Below the pieces are notes generated by a model. That model ran no database searches. It worked only from the letters and a program-made list of their open reading frames with translations, and was not told where the DNA came from. A stretch of 64,000 bases of DNA, from NCBI RefSeq assembly GCF_002631205.1, contig NZ_PDLO01000001.1, positions 682,001-746,000 on the forward strand, read 5' to 3'. Origin of the DNA: Neolewinella marina (GTDB taxonomy: Bacteria; Bacteroidota; Bacteroidia; Chitinophagales; Saprospiraceae). Position numbers and translations under genes: made by a program. Position 1 is the stretch's first letter, and each line of letters begins with the position of its first letter. This document shows positions 18,811 through 28,050 of the stretch, in pieces.

Positions 18811-19188
18811 TTACTGCTTCTTCTGATTGTTGCCCGGGGTAACGCCACCGGCGACCTGGTTTTTGGGATTGGTCGTAGCGGTGGTGAAGGCCGCCTTGTA
18901 CTCGTTGTCGGTGTACTTGGCGTCCACGAGGGTATCCCCCGCCATACGAATGGAATCGGCCCGACGGGCGTAGTTCGTCGTGCGGGTGGTGATGCCGCCT
19001 TCGAAGGGCGACTGCTCCTCGAACTCGAGATTCCCGTCGCCGTCCTGGTCATCGTCCTCGTAGTCCGGGGCCGTTTCGACGGTTTCCGCCGGATCGATTT
19101 CTCCTTCCCGCTCCGGAGAATCGCCACAGGAGGTGAACAGGGTAGCCACCCCGAGCAGGAGGAATAGGAAATAAATATAGCTTTTCAT
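18811..19188 (-). CDS. Small acidic lipoprotein, unknown function
   Basis: This 125-aa protein has a lipoprotein signal peptide (LFTSC, Cys21). The mature part is acidic and low complexity, with a D-x-D-G-D-G-N loop at about residues 47-55 that resembles a calcium-binding EF-hand-like or thrombospondin-type loop, and a Gln/Lys end. I do not recognise a family. It starts 19 nt after the baeRF-type gene and is probably its operon partner. Confidence 0.65.
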   Translation of the reverse strand: MKSYIYFLFLLLGVATLFTSCGDSPEREGEIDPAETVETAPDYEDDDQDGDGNLEFEEQSPFEGGITTRTTNYARRADSIRMAGDTLVDAKYTDNEYKAAFTTATTNPKNQVAGGVTPGNNQKKQ

Positions 19189-19207
19189 GGTCTTGATTTT
19201 GGGGTGA

Positions 19208-20389
19208 TTACAGGTCGGTGGTGTCGGCGTCCACGGCGTAGCGGAAGATGGCGTTCAGCGGCTCGGTGTCGTCGGGCAGCTCGTCGCGGTCCACGTTGTA
19301 GACCCTGGCACCCGACTGGAAGGCCCGCACGGCGGCCAGGTTGTACAGCTCGGTGGCATTCTTGTGCTCATCATGCATGATGTTCACGCCGTTGTTTTCG
19401 GCGGTATACTCTCCGTAGGCGTAGGCGTTGCGGTCCATCCACAGGGCGGCTACCCGGCCGTTTACCGCAGCCGGCACGATCTCCTCGATGCTGGTGCTGG
19501 CTTCCCCGGCGGCGCGGTTGTCGCCGAACAGTTTGCGGTCACGCTCCCGCTGGGCATCGAAGTGATCCGCGATGACCGCCCAGGCCTTTTCGTGGATGAG
19601 TCCGGGATTTTCTTCTTCCAGGTTGCCGGCGGCGTAGCCGTCGGTATACAGATGGGCGTAGGTGTTGGCTTCCTGGTAAATGGGGATAAGTTCTTCTACG
19701 CCGCCCAGGACGAGGGGGGCATTGTCATCGCAGAGGTAATCGCTGATGCCCTTGTCTACGCGGTCCAGGTAGGTCTTGACGTCCTCCACGTCGTTGCTGG
19801 GGTCACCGCCGCGGCCGAAGTACACCTGGTTGTTGCTGCCGCGACCGCCTTCCGGACCACCGGACCGCGATAAGTGGTTGTTGGTCGTGTCCTGCATCAG
19901 GGCGGCGTCCATGTTGACGGGCACCAGTCCGCTCAGGTCGACCTCACTGATCGAGAACTCGGTAGCGGTGTAGAGTTTGATTGCGCCCTTGCTGAGGGCC
20001 AGGAAATGGAAACGATGTTGCTCCCCCACGATGGGGATAAGCGGCCGGAGGTAAAACTCCTCCGAAACGTAGATCATCGGTTCGAAGTCGATCGGGCAGA
20101 CGTAGTGCTCGAAGCGGTCCTTCGCGACGAATACCGCCAGCCCTTCACTCTGGTTTTTCCAGAATTCGAGGTTGTCGGCCAGGTCATGTGCCTGCTTGAG
20201 GAAGGCGTCCGCCTCGTTGCGGGAAAGGTCGTAGCGTTTTTCCAACTTCTGGGTAGCCGTCTGGACCGCGTTCTTGTAGCGGATGCGGTCTTCTTCCTCT
20301 TTACCCACCCGGTAGGTGGGAATGAAAATGCTCACGCAGTAAGGGTACTGGGCGGCGGCGAGGGAATCAAATTGCGTTCGGGTAATCAT
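19208..20389 (-). CDS. baeRF-type (bacterial eRF1-like) domain protein
   Basis: This 393-aa cytoplasmic protein begins with YPYCVSIFIPTYRVGKEEEDRIRYKNAV, the signature of the bacterial archaeo-eukaryotic release-factor-like group (baeRF, family 3/7 type). The typical elements follow: LAVFVAKDRFEHY, the long loop with SGGPEGGRGSNNQ, a middle domain with VLGGVEELIPIY (as in Pelota/eRF1 domain 2), and an L7Ae-like C-terminal part (GRVAALWMDRNAYAYGEY). These proteins are predicted to act on stalled or stressed ribosomes, but biochemical proof is lacking as far as I know. It heads a unit with a lipoprotein and lies near prfC. Confidence 0.78.
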   Translation of the reverse strand: MITRTQFDSLAAAQYPYCVSIFIPTYRVGKEEEDRIRYKNAVQTATQKLEKRYDLSRNEADAFLKQAHDLADNLEFWKNQSEGLAVFVAKDRFEHYVCPIDFEPMIYVSEEFYLRPLIPIVGEQHRFHFLALSKGAIKLYTATEFSISEVDLSGLVPVNMDAALMQDTTNNHLSRSGGPEGGRGSNNQVYFGRGGDPSNDVEDVKTYLDRVDKGISDYLCDDNAPLVLGGVEELIPIYQEANTYAHLYTDGYAAGNLEEENPGLIHEKAWAVIADHFDAQRERDRKLFGDNRAAGEASTSIEEIVPAAVNGRVAALWMDRNAYAYGEYTAENNGVNIMHDEHKNATELYNLAAVRAFQSGARVYNVDRDELPDDTEPLNAIFRYAVDADTTDL

Positions 20390-20421
20390 GGTTGGTCTTG
20401 GTTAAAGTTCACTAATGGGGG

Positions 20422-20446
20422 GCGTCGGGGATCAAACCCCTGACGT
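20422..20446 (-). terminator. Hairpin after the 75-aa membrane protein gene
   Basis: ACGTCAGGGG / CCCCGACGC on the minus strand forms a stem with a 6-nt loop, directly at the stop codon of the gene ending at 20446. No T-run follows. Confidence 0.35.
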
Positions 20447-20673
20447 CATGCCGCTCTTCTGCGTCCGCGGAAGGCCAGAAACAGGATCAACCCGAAGAAA
20501 ATGACGCCGGTAACGATGACCACGCCGTAGGTATTGAAGAAGTTGTCCCCGGGAGGTGCATCCACGGTGGAGGAGCTGTAGGGGCTTTCCCCTTCGGCCT
20601 GCCCGAGCAGGGCGGTGGCGGAAAGGAGGAGGGAAGCCAGGACGAGAAAAAAGCGGGAGGTGTATAGCTGCAT
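20446..20673 (-). CDS. 75-aa membrane protein with signal peptide and one TM helix
   Basis: The start at 20673 gives MQLYTSRFFLVLASLLLSATALLGQA, a good signal peptide. A short Ser/Pro/Gly spacer is followed by a TM helix (VVIVTGVIFFGLILFLAF) and a basic end RGRRRAA, so the mature protein should be anchored in the inner membrane with its C-terminus in the cytoplasm. A longer frame to 20736 only adds unrelated residues. No family recognised. It lies between a DUF1328 gene and the baeRF unit, all on the minus strand. Confidence 0.6.
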   Translation of the reverse strand: MQLYTSRFFLVLASLLLSATALLGQAEGESPYSSSTVDAPPGDNFFNTYGVVIVTGVIFFGLILFLAFRGRRRAA

Positions 20674-20749
20674 AGTGGATTTGTAAGGATGTGAAAGGCC
20701 GCGAACGGGCATTCCCGAACGCGGCCTTATTTTCAATATCGTGAGACTT

Positions 20750-20914
20750 CTAGGCCCTTCTGAACAGTCCGGAAACCAGGCTGATTACCAGTAGAACCAG
20801 GAAGATGTAGAACAGGATCTTGGCAATACCCGCGGCCGCGCCGGCGAAGCCACCAAATCCCAGTAGTGCCGCTACGATGGCGATCACGAAGAATATAAGG
20901 GCGTAACGTAACAT
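20750..20914 (-). CDS. DUF1328 small membrane protein
   Basis: Reading the minus strand from the ATG at 20914 gives a 54-aa protein: [19 protein letters not shown], then [20 protein letters not shown], then [16 protein letters not shown]. This is the full DUF1328 (YtjA-like) pattern: two TM helices joined by a Gly/Ala-rich turn ([13 protein letters not shown]). The family is typically 50-60 aa and often stress-induced; its function is unknown. It lies 76 nt upstream of the 75-aa membrane protein. Confidence 0.88.
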   Translation of the reverse strand: MLRYALIFFVIAIVAALLGFGGFAGAAAGIAKILFYIFLVLLVISLVSGLFRRA

Positions 20915-21072
20915 GTTGTGCTATTTTGGTTAAGGTTGCCGAAAGCGCTCTGGGTACCAGGCTGTGGCTGCTCGCTTTCTTACTTTCTACAACCGGCCAT
21001 TTCCGTTCGGTGTTCGATACGCATTTAATTTGCAACCACCAACTTCCGGGGCATTTTTCTCGTTGACGGCGT

Positions 21073-21666
21073 ATGCCCCAAATGAATCCCCAGCTGCGCT
21101 TTCAGCACGTACACGCTGATCACCTGAAGGAGTGGTTCGCCGAAACCCTCGCCGCCTACCCCGAGCTGCACTCCCGCCCCATTTACCTGCGGAAGGTATC
21201 CATGCGCTACAGCACCATGCGCGCCCAGCCGGTCATCAACTGGCAGTTTTTCCGTCGCGCCCTGCGCCACTACCGCGTTGATTTCAGCAACCATACGGAA
21301 GTGACGGTACACGTCAAGGTGAGGGAACTACCGAAGGAGGTAGTGGTAGGCTGGTTCGCCCACGAGCTCGGCCACATTGTGGACTACCTCAACCGGCCGT
21401 GGCGGGGCATGATTGCCTTCGGGCTGGGCTACGCCTTCTGGTCACGCTACATGCGGGAGGCGGAGCGGCGGGCCGACACCATCGCGGTGGACCACGGCTT
21501 CGGCAGCGAGATCCAGGCCACCAAGCGCTACCTGATCAACCACGCCACCCTGCCCCGCCACTACAAGAAGCGGCTGCGGAAGTACTACCTCTCCGCCGAC
21601 GAGATCGACGCCCTCATCGCGGCCTACGAGGAGGAGGGGGAAATGCCGGACATCGTGGAGATCTGA
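21073..21666 (+). CDS. Putative zinc metalloprotease (HELGH)
   Basis: This 197-aa protein has a zinc-protease motif HELGH at residues 97-101 with a likely third ligand in the downstream helix REAERRADTIAVDHG, the usual gluzincin arrangement. A moderately hydrophobic segment (GMIAFGLGYAFWSRY) separates them. There is no clear signal peptide. Residues 60-90 form a beta-strand pair (VDFSNHTEVTVHVKV). I recognise no named family. It lies directly upstream of an S9 peptidase (62-nt gap) on the same strand. Confidence 0.6.
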   Translation: MPQMNPQLRFQHVHADHLKEWFAETLAAYPELHSRPIYLRKVSMRYSTMRAQPVINWQFFRRALRHYRVDFSNHTEVTVHVKVRELPKEVVVGWFAHELGHIVDYLNRPWRGMIAFGLGYAFWSRYMREAERRADTIAVDHGFGSEIQATKRYLINHATLPRHYKKRLRKYYLSADEIDALIAAYEEEGEMPDIVEI

Positions 21667-21728
21667 CAGGCCCGCTCCGGGCGGCAACGGCGGGTGATGC
21701 GGTATATTGGGAATTCAAAAATACCAAT

Positions 21729-24188
21729 ATGTCCGCCCTGTACCGATACTGCTGTTTCCTGATTGCCCTGGGAATGGCTCCCTTTGCGCCCACGGCAACC
21801 TGCGTGCGCGCCCAGCAAAACCTGGAATACCAGACGCCGCCCGAAGAGATTCTCGACCTGGTCGATGTCCCCCTGGCCCCCGCCGTCCTGATGGACCACG
21901 AACGGCGGCACATGGTACTGCTGTACCGGGAACCCTACGCTACCATTGCCGAGCTTTCCAAAACGGAACTGCGACTGGCCGGCCTGCGCATCGACCCCAC
22001 CACCAACATCGGCAGCCGCACCACCTACTATACCGACGTGAAGGTGAGGGCCGTGAACGGGGCCCCGGGAACGGAAGTCTCCCTCACCGGCCTGCCCGAT
22101 CAACCGCGGCTGGCCAACCTGAGCTGGTCGCCCGACCAGCGCAAAATAGCCATGACCCACACCACCGAACAGGGGGTGGAAGTATGGGTAGCCGACCTGG
22201 AAACCGCTGCGGCCCACCGCCTGACAGAGCCCCGGGTAAACGCCAACCTGCGCGACGTCATCAACTGGGATGAGGACGGCAAATCGCTGCTCGTGAAGAT
22301 GCTGCCCCCCGACCGCCAGCCCCTCATCGACGCCCGCAACAGCGTGCCCTCCGGCCCGACGGTATCGGTGGCCGACGGCGAAAAGGCCCAGAACCGCACC
22401 TACCAGGACCTGCTGAGCAACCCCAACGACGAGTACAATTTCGAGCAGCTGGCCCGCTCGGTCCTGCAGCGGGTGTCGCTGGACGGCACCGCCACCGAAT
22501 TCCTCGGCGCGGCGATGTACGACGGCATCACCTTCAGTCCGGACGGCACCTACGTGATGGTCGAAACCATCGAGCGGCCCTTCTCCTACATCGTCCCCTA
22601 CTACCGCTTCCCGACCACTACCACGGTATATACCCGGAACGGGGCGCGGGTGCAGACGGTAGCCGAACTGCCACTGACCGAGGTGCTGCCCCAGGGCTTC
22701 ATGGCCACCACCACCGAACGGCGTAACCTGCAGTGGCGCACCGACCGGCCGGCCACCCTGGTATACGTACAGGCTCTGGACGGCGGCGACCCCGAGCGGG
22801 AGGCCGAGTACCGCGATGCGGTGTATCAACTGGAAGCCCCCTTCGCGGGGGAAGGCACGAAGCTGTTGCAGGTCACCAACCGGCTGTCCGGACTGCACTG
22901 GGGCGACGAGGAAACCGCGGTGGCCTACGACCGCTGGTTCGACACCCGCAACAGCAAGGTGTACGTGTTTGACCCCTCGGCACCGGAAGCCGCGCCGCGG
23001 GTGCTGTTCGACCTGAACTACCAGGACCGCTACGCCGACCCCGGCGACTTTGTCACCACCCGCAACCGCTACGGCAGCGAGGTGCTGGCGCTGGAAGGTG
23101 ATCGCGCCTTTCTGATCGGCGACGGGTACACCCCCGAAGGGCAATTCCCCTTTCTGAACGCGGTCGACCTGGGCAGCGGCAATACCGAAAACCTATATAC
23201 CTCCGCCTACACCGACAAGCTGGAAGAACTGAGTGACTACGATCCGGAAACCGACCGCCTGCTGGTCCGCATCGAATCGCCGGTGGAGTACCCCAACTAC
23301 TATTTCCGCGACCTCGACGGTGGCGACCAGCTGACGCGGCTCACCGCATTTCCGAATCCCTTCCAGAGCCTGCAGGACGTCCACAAGGAAGTGATCACCT
23401 ACCGCCGCGACGACGGCCTCGAACTGTCGGGCACCCTCTACCTGCCCGTGGGCTACGACACCACCCGCCGCGAGCAGGTTCCGCTGATCCTGTGGGCCTA
23501 CCCCCGGGAATTCAAGGACAAGGCCAGTGCGGCCCAGTCCACTTCCAACCCCAATGAATTTACCTACCCCTCCTACGGCTCGCCAGTGTACTGGGTGACG
23601 CGGGGCTACGCCGTGCTCGACGACGCCGCTTTCCCCATCGTCGGGGAGGGCGAAGAAGAGCCCAACGATTCCTTCCGCTCACAGCTGGTGGCCAACGCCA
23701 AGGCCGCCATTGAGGCCGTGGACCGCATGGGGTACATCGACCGCGAACGGGTGGCCGTGGGCGGTCACAGCTACGGCGCCTTCATGGTAGCCAACCTGCT
23801 CAGCCACAGCGACCTCTTTGCCGCGGGCATCGCCCGGAGCGGGGCCTACAACCGGACCCTCACCCCCTTCGGCTTCCAGAGCGAACAGCGCAACTACTGG
23901 GAAGCCCCCGAGGTGTATTACGGCATGTCGCCCTTCATGCACGCGGAAAAGATGAAAACGCCCCTGCTGCTGATCCACGGGGAAGCCGACAACAATTCCG
24001 GCACCTACCCTCTGCAGAGTGAGCGGTACTTCAATGCCCTGAAGGGCCTGGGGGCCACGGTGCGGCTGGTCATGCTGCCGAAAGAAAGCCACGGCTATCG
24101 CGCCAAGGAGAGCATCCTGCACCTGCTCTGGGAGCAGGACCAGTGGCTGGAGAAGCACGTCAAGAACAAGGAATCGATGCGGCGCTAG
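21729..24188 (+). CDS. S9 family serine peptidase (prolyl oligopeptidase family)
   Basis: This 819-aa secreted peptidase has a signal peptide, an N-terminal beta-propeller (about 40-560) and a C-terminal alpha/beta-hydrolase domain. The catalytic triad is visible: Ser681 in GGHSYGAF, Asp754 in HGEADNNSG and His788 in ESHGYRAK. The domain order and the GGHSYGA motif fit glutamyl-endopeptidase-like S9 enzymes of Bacteroidota. The start at 21729 was chosen for the signal peptide; a longer open frame to 21399 overlaps the metalloprotease gene. It converges on the M61 peptidase with a 4-nt overlap of stop codons. Confidence 0.92.
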   Translation: MSALYRYCCFLIALGMAPFAPTATCVRAQQNLEYQTPPEEILDLVDVPLAPAVLMDHERRHMVLLYREPYATIAELSKTELRLAGLRIDPTTNIGSRTTYYTDVKVRAVNGAPGTEVSLTGLPDQPRLANLSWSPDQRKIAMTHTTEQGVEVWVADLETAAAHRLTEPRVNANLRDVINWDEDGKSLLVKMLPPDRQPLIDARNSVPSGPTVSVADGEKAQNRTYQDLLSNPNDEYNFEQLARSVLQRVSLDGTATEFLGAAMYDGITFSPDGTYVMVETIERPFSYIVPYYRFPTTTTVYTRNGARVQTVAELPLTEVLPQGFMATTTERRNLQWRTDRPATLVYVQALDGGDPEREAEYRDAVYQLEAPFAGEGTKLLQVTNRLSGLHWGDEETAVAYDRWFDTRNSKVYVFDPSAPEAAPRVLFDLNYQDRYADPGDFVTTRNRYGSEVLALEGDRAFLIGDGYTPEGQFPFLNAVDLGSGNTENLYTSAYTDKLEELSDYDPETDRLLVRIESPVEYPNYYFRDLDGGDQLTRLTAFPNPFQSLQDVHKEVITYRRDDGLELSGTLYLPVGYDTTRREQVPLILWAYPREFKDKASAAQSTSNPNEFTYPSYGSPVYWVTRGYAVLDDAAFPIVGEGEEEPNDSFRSQLVANAKAAIEAVDRMGYIDRERVAVGGHSYGAFMVANLLSHSDLFAAGIARSGAYNRTLTPFGFQSEQRNYWEAPEVYYGMSPFMHAEKMKTPLLLIHGEADNNSGTYPLQSERYFNALKGLGATVRLVMLPKESHGYRAKESILHLLWEQDQWLEKHVKNKESMRR

Positions 24189-26005
24189 TGCCCCAGCCAG
24201 GCCCGGCGGCGGGCGGCGGCTTCCGTTCCGGTGTTTTCGAGCAGTCCGGAGCGGAAGTCGGGTCCCGCCGCGGCCTTGAAGTTGCCCGACTTGGCTTCGC
24301 CCAGCTGGTTAAAACCCACCGAGTAGGTCTGACCAATTTTCAGCTCGCCCACGGCCGCGTCCCAGGACGCCCGGTCGGTGACTGGGGTGCCGTTCAGGGA
24401 AGTGATTACACTGCCCCGGTCGACCCCGGCGGCGTACAGCGGATTGTTCTCGTACACCGTACCGGATACCCTCAGTCCTTCGCCGTCCGATTCCTTTAGC
24501 TGCAGGCGGTGGAATCCGACGCTATCGGGACGGGCTGGGGCAACTTCGATCCCGTAGGGCTTCAGAAGCACCGCGTAGTCCGGCAACTCACTGCCGTGAA
24601 TGTGGGCGTCGAACCACTGGGCGGCCCAGGCTGGGTCGCCGGACACTTCCCCCAGGGCCATTTCAATATCGCGGATGTGGTAGGGGATCTCCGGCCGCCC
24701 GTACCTCACCCACATCAGCCGCATGAGCTCATCCAGGGTGTGATCGCGCTGGCGGAGTTCGAGGTCGAGGGCCAGGCCCAGCACGGCGCCGTAGGTATAG
24801 TAGCTGACGTAGGTATTTTCGTAATTGTCGGGATCATTGGCGGTGGCGGCGTCCACGAAGGGCGCCATCCGGCTCATGTCGGCTGGCCCCCGGAAGTCGC
24901 GCCCCGGGGAATGGACCACGTAATTGAGCTGACCGGCCAGGTTGGCCGCGTATTCCTCCGGGTCGAGGAGGCCGGCGCGCACCAGCGACAGGTCGTCGAA
25001 GTAGCTGGTGAAGCCCTCGGCGAACCAGAGCTCGCCGCTCATATTGACGTGATCAAAGCGGAAGGGTTCCAGGCTGGCGGGCCGGATGCGCTCCACGTTC
25101 CAGCTGTGGAAGAACTCGTGGCTTACCGTCCCGATCAGCCGCTGCTGGTTTCCCTCCAGGGGTATCGGGGCCGAGCAGACGGTGGAATTGCGGTGCTCCA
25201 TGCCGTCGCCGCCGATCCAGGGGTTGTAAGAGAGGAGAAAGACGTAGCGCCCGTAGTCAAAGGCCGGCAGTTCGCCGTACACCGCTTGCTGGGCCTTTAC
25301 CACTCTTTCAATCCAGCCGACGTAGGCATCGAAGGTTTCGCGGCCGTCCTCCCCCATCAGGGCGACTTCGATGGTGTCTATCCGTTCGCCGCTGGCCACG
25401 GTGAATTCGTCGCGCAGCATCCGGCCCACCAGGGTGGGCGAATCAAAGAAGTAATAGTAGTTCGGCGCGGCAAACCGCCGCTCGCCCAGCCGCACGAGCT
25501 GGGTGGCCACCTCCCAATCGGGCCGCTGATCGGGCGGGAGCTGCAGCAGGACCGGCCGGTCGTTCAGGTTTTCCCCGTAGAGGAAACTGGCCGGCATATT
25601 GAGGTGGAGCTTGCGGTCGTCGATGCCGGAATAGGTGCCGTCGCCGCCGTTGGCGAACAGGGTGTAGCTCAGGGTGACGCTCCCCCCGTGGCCGGTGATG
25701 GCCCAGGTGGTGGGATCCACCTTGCTGACCGTCACGGCACCCGCGTCCGCGCCCTTGGCCCGCAGGTCGTACACGTTGCGGGCGAAGTTGTGCTGGGCGT
25801 AGCGTCCCGGACTGGACTGGGGCATCTTCACGTAGAATACCCCATCCGGTACGGCGGGGAACTCCACCGTCACCCCCAGTTCGTGCTGCTGTACGTTGGT
25901 CAGGTCGAGGGTGTACACGATGGTGCCCGGGTGATCGGCCACCCAGTCGAGCTGGGCGGTCAGCGGCGCGGTGAGGAAAAGCAACAGAAGGAAGAGCAGG
26001 GACAT
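24185..26005 (-). CDS. M61 family metallopeptidase with PDZ domain
   Basis: This 606-aa protein has a signal peptide (LFLLLLFLTAPLTAQ), an N-terminal beta domain, the M61 zinc motif HEFFHSWN (296-303) followed by LWFAEGFTSYFDDL (Glu ligand), and a C-terminal PDZ domain around residues 490-570 (LRVSGTVYENNPLYAAGVDRG, with ITSLNGTPV). M61 enzymes are glycyl/aspartyl aminopeptidases acting in the periplasm. The start lies 6 nt after the S8 peptidase stop, so the two are an operon. Confidence 0.93.
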   Translation of the reverse strand: MSLLFLLLLFLTAPLTAQLDWVADHPGTIVYTLDLTNVQQHELGVTVEFPAVPDGVFYVKMPQSSPGRYAQHNFARNVYDLRAKGADAGAVTVSKVDPTTWAITGHGGSVTLSYTLFANGGDGTYSGIDDRKLHLNMPASFLYGENLNDRPVLLQLPPDQRPDWEVATQLVRLGERRFAAPNYYYFFDSPTLVGRMLRDEFTVASGERIDTIEVALMGEDGRETFDAYVGWIERVVKAQQAVYGELPAFDYGRYVFLLSYNPWIGGDGMEHRNSTVCSAPIPLEGNQQRLIGTVSHEFFHSWNVERIRPASLEPFRFDHVNMSGELWFAEGFTSYFDDLSLVRAGLLDPEEYAANLAGQLNYVVHSPGRDFRGPADMSRMAPFVDAATANDPDNYENTYVSYYTYGAVLGLALDLELRQRDHTLDELMRLMWVRYGRPEIPYHIRDIEMALGEVSGDPAWAAQWFDAHIHGSELPDYAVLLKPYGIEVAPARPDSVGFHRLQLKESDGEGLRVSGTVYENNPLYAAGVDRGSVITSLNGTPVTDRASWDAAVGELKIGQTYSVGFNQLGEAKSGNFKAAAGPDFRSGLLENTGTEAAARRRAWLGH

Positions 26006-26011
26006 TCGGGG

Positions 26012-27850
26012 TCAGCTTAGGGTAGACAAATCACGGACGAAGGGCTGGTAACCCAGCTCCCGGGCCCGCGGCAACAGCTTGCGGGCGGACGGGGCATCGG
26101 CGAATGTACCGAGAATGACCTTATGCATCCCCCCGGCTTCAGCTACCACGACGGGGAGCTCAAACTGCTGCTCCAGCCGGGTGGCCAGCTCCAGGGCACT
26201 GGCCGCCTGACGGAAGGCGCTGACCTGCAGGCCAAACCCCGACCGTGGGGGGTCTTCCGCCCTTACCCGGAAAGCCGTTCGGGCGAGCGAAGCGGGAGTA
26301 GCCGGAGCGGGACGGCCCGCCAGGCGCAGGGCTTCGGCTACCGCCCGATCGGCATTGACGCGGCCGTAGCCGAAGCGGTTGCTGTAGCCCCGGACGTCGT
26401 ATTCACCGGGGTCACCGATCTTGTCTGCCGTACGCTCCAGGATGGATTTCACCTCCGCGGCCGTCAGTCCGGGATGGGCCGACAACAGCAGCGCGCACAC
26501 TCCCGCCACGAGGGGGGTGGCGCCGGAGGTACCCCCGAAGTGCTTGTGGTGGGGCCCGCGGTCGCGACCGTCCACGTAGTACCGTTTCCCGGGGGGCAGG
26601 TGCTCATGCCCCGGGTCCCAGCTGGCGCGGGCGGCGAGCAGGGGCCAGCCGCCGTCGCTGGGGGCGACCACGCTCAGGCCGCTGCCCCGGTTGGAGTAGG
26701 CGGGGTGGGTATCGTTGCTGGTGGAGGCCCCTACCGCGATCACCCCGGGCAGTTCACAGTAGTAATTGAGGTAGTGCTTGCCCTCGTTTCCAGCGGCGAA
26801 GATTACGATGCATCCCTTGCCGCCCCGCCCTTCGGTGACCGCCCGGCGCACGGCGCGCTCGTGGAAGGTGCCGGGTCGGAAACGGGGATCCACGGTCCCC
26901 CACGAACAGGAGATCACGTCGGCCCCATTGCGGATGCAGTGGTCGAACATCCGTTCGGTGAGGTAGGCCGAGTAGGTAAGCCCGTGCAGGGGCATCAGCC
27001 GGGCCCGGGGGGCGGCGCCCACGATTCCCGTTCCGTTGGCGGCGGCCACGGCCACGCTGGCGCAGGGGGTGGCGTGGGTGCCGTGAGCAATGCCCGTGGG
27101 GAGGGTGGAAGCGCCGGAGGAAATGGTGAGCGGGGCCACGATGGACTTTGCGCTCAGGTCGGGGTGTTGCAGGTCGAAGCCGTTGTCGATAATGGCCACG
27201 GTAACTTCCGGGCTGCCCAGGCTCCCGAGCCTTTTCCAGGCCGCCTGGACGCGGGCGTCGGCCCCGCGGCGGGTAGGGTAACCGGGCACGCCGGGCACGT
27301 GGCCGGGGTTGGACAGCGACCACTGCTGGCTGAAGAGGCCGTCGCGGGGTTCGGTGAAGTACTGGTCGAGGGGCACGTCCAGGTCGGGCACGGCGGAGGA
27401 AACCATGGCCAGCTTCTCGAGTTGGCGGGCCACGTAGAGGGGGTTGCGGCTGCGGGCGGTGGCCGACAGCACCACCGTCCGTTCGGCGGGCCGCCGCTCC
27501 AGCACCTCCAGGTGAAAGAGGTCGAACACCCGCTGGCTCTCCTCCTCCCCCACCCCGGGGGCCAGCGTACAGTAGATGATGCCAGTGGGCACGACGGGCC
27601 GGTTGTCGTGGTCGGCGAAGTAGACGTGGGTACCTACTTCCACCTCCGGCCGCTGCCGCACCTCGTCGAGCGCTTCCTCCACGTCGCGGGCGACCGGGAG
27701 GCTGACCACCTCAAAGCCGCCCACGTCGGGCAGCAGCCGCTGGCCAACCTCCGGCGGGGAGGTGGCGGGACGGCCCTTCAGGCCCACCAGTTGCTTGCTT
27801 TTGCGCAGCGCCAAGCCCCCCCGGGTAGTGGAAATGCGGATTTCACTCAT
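26012..27850 (-). CDS. S8 family subtilisin-like peptidase with C-terminal SPOR domain
   Basis: This 612-aa protein has an N-terminal propeptide-like region (1-200), then the S8 catalytic domain with D222 (IIDNGFD), H256 (HGTHATP) and S442 (GGTSGATP), and a C-terminal SPOR-like domain (about 535-610: GFGLQVSAFRQAASALELA, then VILGTFADAPSARKLLPRA). SPOR domains bind denuded peptidoglycan at division sites. There is no obvious Sec signal peptide at this start and no better start upstream, so its location is uncertain. It is the first gene of a two-gene unit with the M61 peptidase. Confidence 0.87.
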   Translation of the reverse strand: MSEIRISTTRGGLALRKSKQLVGLKGRPATSPPEVGQRLLPDVGGFEVVSLPVARDVEEALDEVRQRPEVEVGTHVYFADHDNRPVVPTGIIYCTLAPGVGEEESQRVFDLFHLEVLERRPAERTVVLSATARSRNPLYVARQLEKLAMVSSAVPDLDVPLDQYFTEPRDGLFSQQWSLSNPGHVPGVPGYPTRRGADARVQAAWKRLGSLGSPEVTVAIIDNGFDLQHPDLSAKSIVAPLTISSGASTLPTGIAHGTHATPCASVAVAAANGTGIVGAAPRARLMPLHGLTYSAYLTERMFDHCIRNGADVISCSWGTVDPRFRPGTFHERAVRRAVTEGRGGKGCIVIFAAGNEGKHYLNYYCELPGVIAVGASTSNDTHPAYSNRGSGLSVVAPSDGGWPLLAARASWDPGHEHLPPGKRYYVDGRDRGPHHKHFGGTSGATPLVAGVCALLLSAHPGLTAAEVKSILERTADKIGDPGEYDVRGYSNRFGYGRVNADRAVAEALRLAGRPAPATPASLARTAFRVRAEDPPRSGFGLQVSAFRQAASALELATRLEQQFELPVVVAEAGGMHKVILGTFADAPSARKLLPRARELGYQPFVRDLSTLS

Positions 27851-28050
27851 GCCCCGGAAGGTACTGCTTTGGGCGGTTCAACGCGGGTGCCGGGACCCGG
27901 TAAAAACCAGCCCAAGATGGTCGCCCGGGCGGGCGACGGACAAAAATACCGGCGGCTGGCAGCGGTAGAGCGGTAGAAACCGTTTACCTTACGGTAATTC
28001 CGGCGATCGCCCGCCCCAACGAGCGGAAGCCTTTTACCCGTCAGCTTTTT

